25,703 nucleotides of DNA from contig CAMRAP010000002.1 of the NCBI GenBank assembly GCA_947039985.1, positions 1 to 25,703 on the forward strand, in the 5' to 3' direction. The position numbers and the translations under genes were made by a program. The notes under the pieces were generated by a model, which ran no database searches, was not told the DNA's origin, and saw only the letters and a list, made by a program, of their open reading frames with translations. This document shows, one piece after another, positions 17,193-23,887 of the stretch. The first letter of the stretch is position 1, and the number at the start of each line of letters is the position of its first letter. This DNA is from an uncultured Odoribacter sp. GTDB lineage: Bacteria; Bacteroidota; Bacteroidia; Bacteroidales; Marinifilaceae.

Positions 17193-18476
17193 ATGTCAAA
17201 GAAAATTATATTATCCATCCTTATTGTAGGATTTAGTACACTTCTATCTGCTCAAGATAAATTGACCTTGGGAAAGGCAATCGCCCTTGGCTTGGAGAAT
17301 AGCTATGGATTAGCTATTTCTGAGGAGGAAAGCAAGGTGGCAGGTTTGAATAATAGTTGGGGAGCTGTGGGCGCCTATCCCACTATTGTGGGGAATGCAG
17401 GCTTTGATTTGTCGTCAAACATAGCAGAGAGTCCTGCGGTAAACAATACGGGTGCAGGTGCTTCGATTGGAGCAAACTGGACGGTTTTTAACGGCTTTAC
17501 GATTAAAACATCCAAGCGCATTGCTGAAAGTAAATACCATTTGGCTAAAAATAGTGAAGTCATACAGATAGAAAATAGTGTTTCGGATATCGTATTGGCT
17601 TACTACTCTTATATCATTGAAAAAGAACTACTTCTTGCCACTCAAACACTTTACGATTTATCGAAGGATCGGTATGAGAGGGATCAGGTTTCAGCTGAAA
17701 TAGGGGCTAAAGGTACTTATGAATTGGTGCAATCGGAAAGCGCTTATTTGATGGATCGTCAAAATGTGCTTTTGCAAGAGCGAGGGGTAAAGGTGGCTAT
17801 CCAGAACTTAAATCTTGCGATGTCGGTTGAGGCACATAAACAGTGGGATATAGATAGCAAGATAGAGGTGCCGAGTAAAGAGTATAAGTTAGGCGATTTG
17901 TTGGATCGAATGACCAGTAGCAACTCAACGCTAAAGCATCAATACATCAGCCACAAGGTGACAGAAGAGGGGATAGAGCTGGCAAAAGGAGAGATGATGC
18001 CTAAGTTGTCCGTGTCGGCAGGTGGGAGATATAATTTATCGTCTTTAAGCACTAATAGTAGTGCTACGAACTCTTTTTCGCCCTATGCCGGAGTGTCATT
18101 GTCTGCGACTCTATTTGATGGAAAAATGAAGCAGCGGAATTTGTCTATCGCTAAAATACAGACTCAAATAGGGGCAATAGCCATTGAACAGATTAAGCGT
18201 GAGATGACCACTTTGCTGATCAATCAGTTGGATAATTATAACTACTCGCGTGAAGTATTATTACTTGCCGGTAGAGAATTGGAAGTGGCAGAAATTAATT
18301 TGAAACTATCGCTTGAGAAATTTAATAACGGTTCTATCAGTTCTTTTGATTATAGAACGGTGCATGTTGACTACCTCAATGCTGCCATTAACCAGCAGCA
18401 ATTGATCTTTGCATTGCTTAGCTCTAATGTTGAATTGACCCGCTTGATTGGGGGGATTATGCAGGAGTATGAGTAG
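17193..18476 (+). CDS. TolC-family outer-membrane efflux channel
   Basis: This 427-residue protein completes the tripartite pump. A signal peptide (about 1-20, ending LLSAQ) precedes two repeated outer-membrane-efflux domains (about 25-215 and 225-425). They are rich in long amphipathic helices, for example NLKLSLEKFNNGSISSFDY near the C-terminus, a typical family end. Beta-strand segments such as GASIGANWTVFNGF and YAGVSLSATLFDG mark the barrel regions. It follows the pump gene after one base and precedes the arsenate-reductase-like gene by 23 bp, so all four genes are probably one transcript. Confidence 0.94.
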   Translation: MSKKIILSILIVGFSTLLSAQDKLTLGKAIALGLENSYGLAISEEESKVAGLNNSWGAVGAYPTIVGNAGFDLSSNIAESPAVNNTGAGASIGANWTVFNGFTIKTSKRIAESKYHLAKNSEVIQIENSVSDIVLAYYSYIIEKELLLATQTLYDLSKDRYERDQVSAEIGAKGTYELVQSESAYLMDRQNVLLQERGVKVAIQNLNLAMSVEAHKQWDIDSKIEVPSKEYKLGDLLDRMTSSNSTLKHQYISHKVTEEGIELAKGEMMPKLSVSAGGRYNLSSLSTNSSATNSFSPYAGVSLSATLFDGKMKQRNLSIAKIQTQIGAIAIEQIKREMTTLLINQLDNYNYSREVLLLAGRELEVAEINLKLSLEKFNNGSISSFDYRTVHVDYLNAAINQQQLIFALLSSNVELTRLIGGIMQEYE

Positions 18477-18499
18477 CCATAACCATAAATAAATCACCG

Positions 18500-18919
18500 A
18501 TGAAAATTTTAATTCTTTGCACAGGTAACAGTTGCCGTAGCCAAATGGCACATGGTTTTTTACAGTCGTTCGATGATCGTTTGATTGTTCGTTCGGCAGG
18601 TACACAGGCAGCAGGAAAACTGAATGCAGGAGCCGTAAAAGCAATGGCAGAAGTGGGTATTGATATTTCAACACACACCTCTGATTCTGTGGAGATGTAT
18701 CTTGCTGAAGAGTGGGATTATGTGATAACCGTGTGCGGAGGAGCCCACGAAACTTGCCCGATGTTTATCGGTGATGTAAAGCACCGTTTGCATATCGGAT
18801 TCGATGATCCATCGCATGCAGAGGGAACACTTGAGTTTATTGACGGAGAGTTCCGCCGGGTACGAGATGAAATTAAAACTCGTTTCTATGACTTATACCG
18901 TACAGAGATAAAGGAGTAA
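18500..18919 (+). CDS. arsC: Arsenate reductase, thioredoxin-coupled (LMW phosphatase fold)
   Basis: The enzyme reduces arsenate to arsenite and is re-reduced by thioredoxin. The 139-residue protein has the P-loop C-X5-R (Cys7 to Arg13 in CTGNSCRS) and the redox pair Cys79 and Cys86 in ITVCGGAHETCP. These align with Cys10, Cys82 and Cys89 of S. aureus ArsC. GFDDP (100-104) supplies the general acid. Ordinary tyrosine phosphatases of this fold lack the second cysteine pair, so the arsenate reductase call is favoured. No arsR or arsenite exporter is nearby; it lies at the end of the RND operon. Whether arsenic is the true substrate of this locus is unclear. Confidence 0.85.
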   Translation: MKILILCTGNSCRSQMAHGFLQSFDDRLIVRSAGTQAAGKLNAGAVKAMAEVGIDISTHTSDSVEMYLAEEWDYVITVCGGAHETCPMFIGDVKHRLHIGFDDPSHAEGTLEFIDGEFRRVRDEIKTRFYDLYRTEIKE

Positions 18920-18952
18920 AGGATGCTTCAATCTGTTTTTTGATCCTGTTTT

Positions 18953-18985
18953 AAAAGCTTATTTGCTAATATAGAATAAGCCTTT
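18953..18985. terminator. Possible bidirectional terminator between convergent genes
   Basis: AAAAGCTTATT (18953-18963) and AATAAGCCTTT (18975-18985) form an 11-bp stem with an 11-nt loop. Read on the minus strand all positions pair (one G-U wobble) and the stem ends in TTTT, which suits termination of the kinase gene. Read on the plus strand one A-C mismatch weakens it. It lies in the 98-bp gap between two convergent genes. Confidence 0.5.
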
Positions 18986-19017
18986 AGGCATAAGTTGCTC
19001 GGTATAATTATACGGAC

Positions 19018-20313
19018 CTATATAAATATCAAAGAGAAGGTAACACATCCTTTCTTGTTGGAGGTTAATTTGATCTCTCCTCCATGTAGGTGCATGATTT
19101 GGCGGGCAATGCTTAATCCCACTCCTGAACCAGTCTGTTTTGTGGTGAAAAATGGGGTGAAAATATTGTCGATTAGCTCACTGGGGATATTATCACCACT
19201 ATTACTTATTTTGACTACGACTTTTTCATTTTGATCAATAAAAACATCTATATCTATCTGCTTATTGTCGGTAGTAGTCATTGCCTGACTTGCATTTTTG
19301 AAGATATTTAAAATGAGTTGTGACACTAATTTTTCATCGCCATAAATCATTGTATCCTCCGGCTGAACATTTATTGTAAATCTGACATCATCATTAAACA
19401 CAAGTTTTACAATGTTTTCCAATACCGTTTTTACTTCAAAAGGATATTTTTCTGGGATACGGATTCCTGTAAACTTCCGATACGACTCAACGAATTCCAC
19501 TAATCCTTTACTTGTAGTATTAATAACCTCCAATCCTTTTGTCACCTCTTCTTCGTTATGACTATCCATCAGTGCTTGACTGAGTGAGGTGATAGGGGCT
19601 AATGAGTTCATAATCTCGTGCGTTAACACTCTAATCAGCTTGCTCCATGACTCTACCTCTTTTTCATCGAGATCATTATTGATATCATTGGCAGAGATAA
19701 TCTTCAATGTTTGTCCCTCTAATGCTATTTCAGAAGCATGTAAAGATAGACTGACCTCACCTATTTCATTCGTAAAAGAGAGTAGCGTACGTTCGCCCGA
19801 TTTGATACTACGTAGTTTATCTATCAAATTGGGAGCTATAAATTGAAGTTGATCAATATGGTTGAAATGCTTTAAGCCAAACATCTTTTTAGCCTCATTA
19901 TTTGCTTGATACACATGTCCATAATCATTGATAATAATAACAGATGTTTTGACACTATTCATGATCAACTCATAATATTTCTCCCGTTCATGGGCTTTAT
20001 GCTTTGCATTTTCCATGATATCCTTTATGCGATTGAGGGACATATTTAGCACTCTTTCATGACGATCTGTTATGTGCTCTTTAAAATTGAATGAATAATC
20101 ATCACAATCTATGGAGTCAAACATAAACGATATTTTATTTAAGGTACTATTGCGTAAAGAGGCAATGGAATAGACACAATAAACAATGATAGGTATAGCA
20201 ATGATTAAGGTGAAATAATAGGTCGCAAAAACAGCCCAAGTGCTTATCGCTACAGTCAATATCAGTAAAAACGTAATGGCTAGTAATTTCTTGTTTGATG
20301 TAATATTGATCAT
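19018..20313 (-). CDS. Histidine kinase with two adjacent membrane helices (NtrB/NtrY-like)
   Basis: This 431-residue kinase has two hydrophobic helices (about 9-30 and 32-52) with almost nothing between them, so there is essentially no periplasmic sensor. A linker (55-110), a PAS domain (about 115-215) and the phosphoacceptor His232 in VLTHEIMNSLAPI follow. This H-box is of the type paired with NtrC regulators. The ATP-binding domain has NIFKNASQA (336-344), SGDNIPSE and GSGVGLSIA. The start overlaps the regulator's stop by 4 bp (ATGA), so the two are translated together. The minimal extracytoplasmic part suggests sensing inside the membrane or through a partner such as the neighbouring ABC transporter. 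The partner sensor is a hypothesis; the kinase call is secure. Confidence 0.93.
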   Translation of the reverse strand: MINITSNKKLLAITFLLILTVAISTWAVFATYYFTLIIAIPIIVYCVYSIASLRNSTLNKISFMFDSIDCDDYSFNFKEHITDRHERVLNMSLNRIKDIMENAKHKAHEREKYYELIMNSVKTSVIIINDYGHVYQANNEAKKMFGLKHFNHIDQLQFIAPNLIDKLRSIKSGERTLLSFTNEIGEVSLSLHASEIALEGQTLKIISANDINNDLDEKEVESWSKLIRVLTHEIMNSLAPITSLSQALMDSHNEEEVTKGLEVINTTSKGLVEFVESYRKFTGIRIPEKYPFEVKTVLENIVKLVFNDDVRFTINVQPEDTMIYGDEKLVSQLILNIFKNASQAMTTTDNKQIDIDVFIDQNEKVVVKISNSGDNIPSELIDNIFTPFFTTKQTGSGVGLSIARQIMHLHGGEIKLTSNKKGCVTFSLIFI

Positions 20314-21668
20314 AATCGATACTTTTTAATCTTATTGTATAGTGTCTGTCTGGTTACTCCAAGTTCTAAGGCTACGGCAGACATATTTCCACTGTGTCTA
20401 TCTATGGCAGACATAATGGTGGCTTGCTCAATCTCTTCAAGTGTGGTGACTGTGTTGGGGATAGGCGTTTGTGCTGTCGGTGTTTTGATATGTAGCGACT
20501 CTATATCTATCAGCTTACTGTCACACATGATGACTGCCTTCTCAATGGTGTGTTGTAATTCTCTGATGTTCCCTTTCCACAAATAATCAAGCATTGCTTT
20601 TTGTGCCGACTCTTCAAATCCTGAGATCTCTTTATTGTATTTTCTAGTGTATTTGTCCAGAAATAGATTTGCTAATGGCATAATGTCCTCTTTTCGTTGA
20701 CGTAAGGGAGGGAGTTCGATGTGTATGGTATTTATTCGGTATAGTAAATCCTCTCTAAAAGTGCCATCCTTTACCATCTGATCTAAATGGCGATTGGTGG
20801 CAAATATCAGACGAGTGTCAATATCTACTGGTGTATTGCTACCCACTTTTACAACTCGATTACTTTGTAGAGCTGTCAGTAGTTTTGCTTGCAGATGATG
20901 TGGTAAATTTCCTATTTCATCCAGAAATAGTGTTCCTCCCTGAGCAGCTTCAAATTTACCCACACGATCGTTAATGGCGTCTGTAAAAGCCCCTTTTACG
21001 TGACCAAACAATTCGCTTTCAAAAAGGCTTTCTGTGATGGCTCCCATATCCACACTCACTAATAATTCCGTTTTTCGACTTGAAAGTCTGTGTATCTCTA
21101 ATGCTAGCATCTCTTTACCAGTACCATTCTCTCCTGTGATAAGTATATTCGCATCAGTTTTGGCAACCTTTTGAATCATTTTTAAAAGGCTATTCATAAT
21201 CTTACTCGTGCCCCAGTGCATCTGTGATTCTGCTAATAACTCTTGCTTGATCTCTTTGAGGTGCTTCACCTCTTTTGTCGATTTACGGATATTGTAAGCA
21301 CTTTTTAATACCGTGACTAATTTATCATTGTCCCAAGGTTTTACCACAAAATCTGTTGCTCCTCGCTTAATTGCTTCTACTGCTAAATCAATATCTGCAT
21401 AGGCAGTAAATACAACCACCTGAATCTCTTTGTTGCGTTTCTTGATGTGCTCTAGCCAAAATAAGCCTTCATTCCCACTATTTATCTTGGAGATAAAATT
21501 CATATCCAACAATACAACATCTATGTGATTATCACTCAAAGATGAGTCAATTAAATTGGGTGATGATATCGTGATTACTTTCTTAAAGTAGCGACTCAGT
21601 AATATAGATAGGGTAGATAATATGGCTTTATTATCATCCACAACAAGTAAGCTTCCTTCTTTTGTCAT
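20310..21668 (-). CDS. NtrC-family response regulator, divergent from the ABC operon
   Basis: The 452 residues form a receiver (1-125; acidic pair Asp11/Asp12, phosphoacceptor Asp55, Thr88, Lys110), an AAA+ domain (about 150-390) and a Fis-type helix-turn-helix (about 420-452, SAVALELGVTRQTLYNKI). Walker A GENGTGKE is at 179-186 and Walker B GTLFLDE at 245-251. The sigma-54 contact loop reads GAFTDA (226-231) instead of GAFTGA. This variant is, as I recall, found in many regulators of this class and need not abolish activity. The predicted targets are the divergent sigma-54 promoter at 22127-22142 and the two palindromes in the intergenic region. The partner kinase follows with a 4-bp overlap. 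Confidence 0.94.
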   Translation of the reverse strand: MTKEGSLLVVDDNKAILSTLSILLSRYFKKVITISSPNLIDSSLSDNHIDVVLLDMNFISKINSGNEGLFWLEHIKKRNKEIQVVVFTAYADIDLAVEAIKRGATDFVVKPWDNDKLVTVLKSAYNIRKSTKEVKHLKEIKQELLAESQMHWGTSKIMNSLLKMIQKVAKTDANILITGENGTGKEMLALEIHRLSSRKTELLVSVDMGAITESLFESELFGHVKGAFTDAINDRVGKFEAAQGGTLFLDEIGNLPHHLQAKLLTALQSNRVVKVGSNTPVDIDTRLIFATNRHLDQMVKDGTFREDLLYRINTIHIELPPLRQRKEDIMPLANLFLDKYTRKYNKEISGFEESAQKAMLDYLWKGNIRELQHTIEKAVIMCDSKLIDIESLHIKTPTAQTPIPNTVTTLEEIEQATIMSAIDRHSGNMSAVALELGVTRQTLYNKIKKYRL

Positions 21669-21691
21669 TAGATTGCACTTTTAATTTCGTT

Positions 21692-21699
21692 CAAAAGTA
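21692..21699 (-). promoter_or_regulatory. Bacteroidota -7 element of the regulator-kinase pair
   Basis: On the minus strand this reads TACTTTTG, a perfect TAnnTTTG. After a 19-bp spacer, TTTA (consensus TTTG) stands at the -33 position, inside the palindrome at 21716-21734. Transcription would start near 21686, about 18 nt before the regulator's start codon. Confidence 0.6.
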
Positions 21700-21715
21700 T
21701 GTAAAAATATTGAAT

Positions 21716-21734
21716 GTGTAAATAATTTTTACAC
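21716..21734. promoter_or_regulatory. Perfect palindrome GTGTAAA-N5-TTTACAC over the regulator promoter
   Basis: GTGTAAA (21716-21722), five spacer bases, then TTTACAC (21728-21734) form a perfect inverted repeat of the size expected for a Fis-type dimer site. It covers the -33 region of the minus-strand promoter, so occupation should block the housekeeping polymerase. The same core occurs in the inverted repeat at 22022-22066. Confidence 0.7.
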
Positions 21735-21843
21735 CTGTGTCTGATTTTTCTAAAAATATCTATATATAATAGAACCAGATTTTTAATTGAATTTTGCTTA
21801 AGAAAAATGAAAACCACTTTAGAAAAGTAAGATTTGCTTGTAT

Positions 21844-21886
21844 TACGGCAGTTTAGTTGGTGTAAAGTGTGGAAATACGGCAGTTT
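21844..21886 (+). repeat. Two direct repeats of TACGGCAGTTT, 32 bp apart
   Basis: TACGGCAGTTT occurs at 21844-21854 and again at 21876-21886. The 32-bp period is close to three helical turns, which would put both copies on the same face of the DNA. A loose half-site of the regulator palindrome (GTGTAAA) lies between them. It may be a binding site for a second factor or a short duplication. Confidence 0.5.
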
Positions 21887-22021
21887 GTAAAGATAAATAG
21901 ATGAAAAACAGCAAGAGTATACAGAAGATGATATTATAATAAAAATAGTTCCCATTGTTGATTGCTTACTGAGTAGGCTAACATCTACAGTATAGGAGTT
22001 CTAATATTCCCCGATTTCGCT

Positions 22022-22066
22022 AAATCATACAGCAGTGTAAAAACTATTTACACTACTGTATGATTT
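22022..22066. promoter_or_regulatory. Long inverted repeat with regulator palindrome, probable enhancer
   Basis: The arms are 20 bp with one mismatch. The outer parts are AAATCATACAG (22022-22032) and CTGTATGATTT (22056-22066). The inner parts are AGTGTAAA (22034-22041) and TTTACACT (22047-22054), around AACTA. The centre carries the same GTGTAAA-N5-TTTACAC as the regulator promoter. The midpoint is about 109 bp upstream of the predicted sigma-54 start site, typical for an NtrC-type enhancer. A T run follows, so RNA from the left would form a strong terminator-like hairpin; a dual role is possible. Confidence 0.7.
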
Positions 22067-22126
22067 TTTTACATATGCGAATTTGGTGAAAAAGATATGG
22101 TGTTGATATTTAGTTGATTGTATTTG

Positions 22127-22142
22127 TGGCACGTTTATAGCA
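22127..22142 (+). promoter_or_regulatory. Near-consensus sigma-54 (-24/-12) promoter of the ABC operon
   Basis: TGGCACG-N4-TAGCA (22127-22142) matches the consensus TGGCACG-N4-TTGCA at all but one fixed base. The key GG (22128-22129) and GC (22140-22141) have the correct spacing. Transcription would start near 22153, giving an 83-nt leader before the ATPase gene. A sigma-54 activator gene is divergently encoded and a palindromic enhancer candidate lies upstream. Confidence 0.85.
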
Positions 22143-22176
22143 TATAGGATAGTAAGTATATAAAAAGAGAGTATAA

Positions 22177-22213
22177 ACAGATATAAATCTAATATCTGTC
22201 AAATAAATTGACA
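22177..22213 (+). promoter_or_regulatory. Two overlapping leader hairpins before the ABC ATPase gene
   Basis: ACAGATAT (22177-22184) pairs with ATATCTGT (22192-22199) around 7 nt. TGTCAA (22197-22202) pairs with TTGACA (22208-22213) around 5 nt. The two stems share bases 22197-22199, so full forms exclude each other. Both are perfect but AT-rich and short. They lie in the predicted leader, 23 nt or more before the start codon. A role in translation, or as a DNA-binding palindrome, is possible but unproven. Confidence 0.4.
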
Positions 22214-22235
22214 ATAACTTTAAAAAATAAATGAC

Positions 22236-22898
22236 ATGATTACATTAACAAACATCAACAAGGTTTTTCAGACAAATGAGATAGAGACACACGCATTATC
22301 CAATGTAAATCTAACCATAAACAAAGGCGAATTTGTTTCTATTATGGGGCCATCGGGATGTGGAAAGAGTACTCTGCTTAATATTATGGGACTTCTTGAT
22401 GATGCCACAAGTGGAACGATTGAATTTGATGGTGTTAATGTTGAGGGGATGAGTGATTTTGAGTTAGCACATTGTCGCAATCAGAGGTTGGGTTTTATAT
22501 TCCAAAGTTTCCATCTTCTTCCCTCGCTTAATGTTTTGGATAATGTAGAGCTACCTTTGCTTTATCGGAAAGGTGTGTCAAAAAAAGAGAGACGTGCAAG
22601 AGCCTTAGAGGTCATTAAAAAGGTTGGATTATCACATCGTGCTAAGCATTTCCCTGCACAGCTTTCTGGCGGTCAGAGTCAGAGAGTTGCTATTGCTCGT
22701 GCAATTGTCGGCAATCCTGAAATTATTCTTGCCGATGAGCCAACTGGTAACCTTGACAGTAAAACAGGGGTTGAAATCATGGAAATACTTCATACGCTGA
22801 ATCGAGAGGGTACAACTATTATGATGGTGACTCACGATAGTAATATCGCTCAACAGACTGCTCGTGTGATTCATTTCTTGGATGGAAAAATGGTTTAG
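22236..22898 (+). CDS. ABC transporter ATP-binding protein (LolD/MacB type)
   Basis: This 220-residue ATPase powers a MacB/FtsX-type transporter. Walker A GPSGCGKST is at 38-46, the Q-loop within FIFQSFHLLPSL (about 88-99), the signature LSGGQ at 143-147, Walker B ILADE ending at Asp167/Glu168, and the H-loop in MMVTHD (about 194-199). The family works by mechanotransmission, moving the periplasmic domains of the permease rather than carrying substrate through the membrane. It is the first gene of an operon driven by the sigma-54 promoter, and the permease is two genes downstream. LolD for lipoprotein sorting is less likely, because lolCE-type genes are not adjacent and control is by an inducible promoter. 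Confidence 0.95.
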   Translation: MITLTNINKVFQTNEIETHALSNVNLTINKGEFVSIMGPSGCGKSTLLNIMGLLDDATSGTIEFDGVNVEGMSDFELAHCRNQRLGFIFQSFHLLPSLNVLDNVELPLLYRKGVSKKERRARALEVIKKVGLSHRAKHFPAQLSGGQSQRVAIARAIVGNPEIILADEPTGNLDSKTGVEIMEILHTLNREGTTIMMVTHDSNIAQQTARVIHFLDGKMV

Positions 22899-22970
22899 GC
22901 TTTAATACAATGAAATACAATGACAAAAAAACGCAATAGATGAAGCGTATTTGTCTTAAATTAAATAGAT

Positions 22971-23825
22971 ATGAAACAGATATTAATTATTATAGTAGTA
23001 GTGTTAACTTCTTGTTATAAAGGATATTCACAAAATCTTCTGAGTGGAACTGTATATGACAAAGATTCGCGTGCTACAATTGGCTATGCTACAATTGGAG
23101 TTAACGAGAGATATGTAGGAGTAATGAGCGATGCAAATGGTGTATTTACATTCAAGGGAAATGGTAGAATCTTAGATAGTGACTCTATCACGATTAATTG
23201 TTTAGGGTATAAAAATAAAAAATATGCAGTAAGAGATATTAAAGGTAAAAACATAGACATTTATATGGATGTTGATCTTTTTAATATTGATGAGGTTGTA
23301 GTAACAGCAAAAACTATTCGTAAAAAAGATGTAAAAATAGGTTATTCGAGTACAGGTACTCGACAGATTAGAACTAGTATGTTTGGTTCGCCTCCAAGCG
23401 GAGGAGCACGAACAATAGAATCAGGTTCTATTCTTAGAATAAAACATGATAGCGATATCAATAATCTTAATTTTTATGCTATAGGCAATGAAAATAATAA
23501 TATAAAACTTAGAATTAAATTTTATAATGTTGAAAACAAACAACCTAAAGATATAATTGTAAATAAGGATATACTATTTGATGTAAACGATAAGAAAAAA
23601 GGTTGGATTTCGCTTGATTTAACTCCATATAATATTAGATTTAATGCTGGACAAGAGATTGCTGTAACTATGACCCTATTAAATCCACCAGATTGTAAGG
23701 AAATTACTTTACCTGCAAATGCCTTTATAATCAATGGTGTATTGAGATATGGAATTCTTAATCAATGGGCTAATAAAGGTGCTGCTGTGTCATTATATCT
23801 AGGGGCTACATCTTATAGACCATAA
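22971..23825 (+). CDS. Secreted protein with CarboxypepD_reg-like domain
   Basis: The 284-residue product has an N-terminal hydrophobic signal (1-20) with a possible lipobox LTSC (Cys15) and an alternative cleavage after YSQ (21). Residues about 24-115 match the carboxypeptidase regulatory-like beta-sandwich: LSGTVYDKDSRATIGYATIG, MSDANGVFTF and IDEVVVTAK are typical. The rest (about 120-284) is beta-rich and unrecognised. The domain is common on Bacteroidota surface proteins, including TonB-dependent receptors, but no plug or barrel follows here. It lies between the ATPase and the permease, so it may be an envelope partner of the transporter. Parts of the gene are very AT-rich (15-20% G+C by hand count of 23461-23580), against about 45% in a sampled stretch of the ATPase, which hints at separate acquisition. 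Confidence 0.8.
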   Translation: MKQILIIIVVVLTSCYKGYSQNLLSGTVYDKDSRATIGYATIGVNERYVGVMSDANGVFTFKGNGRILDSDSITINCLGYKNKKYAVRDIKGKNIDIYMDVDLFNIDEVVVTAKTIRKKDVKIGYSSTGTRQIRTSMFGSPPSGGARTIESGSILRIKHDSDINNLNFYAIGNENNNIKLRIKFYNVENKQPKDIIVNKDILFDVNDKKKGWISLDLTPYNIRFNAGQEIAVTMTLLNPPDCKEITLPANAFIINGVLRYGILNQWANKGAAVSLYLGATSYRP

Positions 23826-23887
23826 AGCTTAACTATTAAATGTGTGCTCTAAAAATCAGTTTTTATAAGCTTTTAAATTAAATTATC

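Larger units (their letters stand above)
21669..22235. other. 567-bp divergent regulatory region
   Basis: The region separates the two-component genes (minus strand) from the ABC operon (plus strand). No convincing gene is present. It holds, in order: a minus-strand -7 element, a 19-bp palindrome, a pair of 11-bp direct repeats, a long inverted repeat carrying the same palindrome core, a sigma-54 promoter, and two overlapping leader hairpins. These are listed separately. The length is far more than two simple promoters need, which suits enhancer-type control with DNA looping. Confidence 0.7.

Noticed and set aside
18500..18919. Low-molecular-weight protein tyrosine phosphatase
   Set aside because: The extra cysteine pair Cys79/Cys86 and the following segment fit thioredoxin-type arsenate reductase better.
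21668..21955. 95-residue minus-strand ORF in front of the regulator gene
   Set aside because: It covers the -7 element, the palindrome and the direct repeats, has the composition of translated AT-rich spacer, and has no recognisable domain.
22236..22898. Assignment of the ATPase as LolD of lipoprotein sorting
   Set aside because: The sequence family is shared, but the inducible sigma-54 context and the doubled MacB-like permease argue against a housekeeping Lol role.
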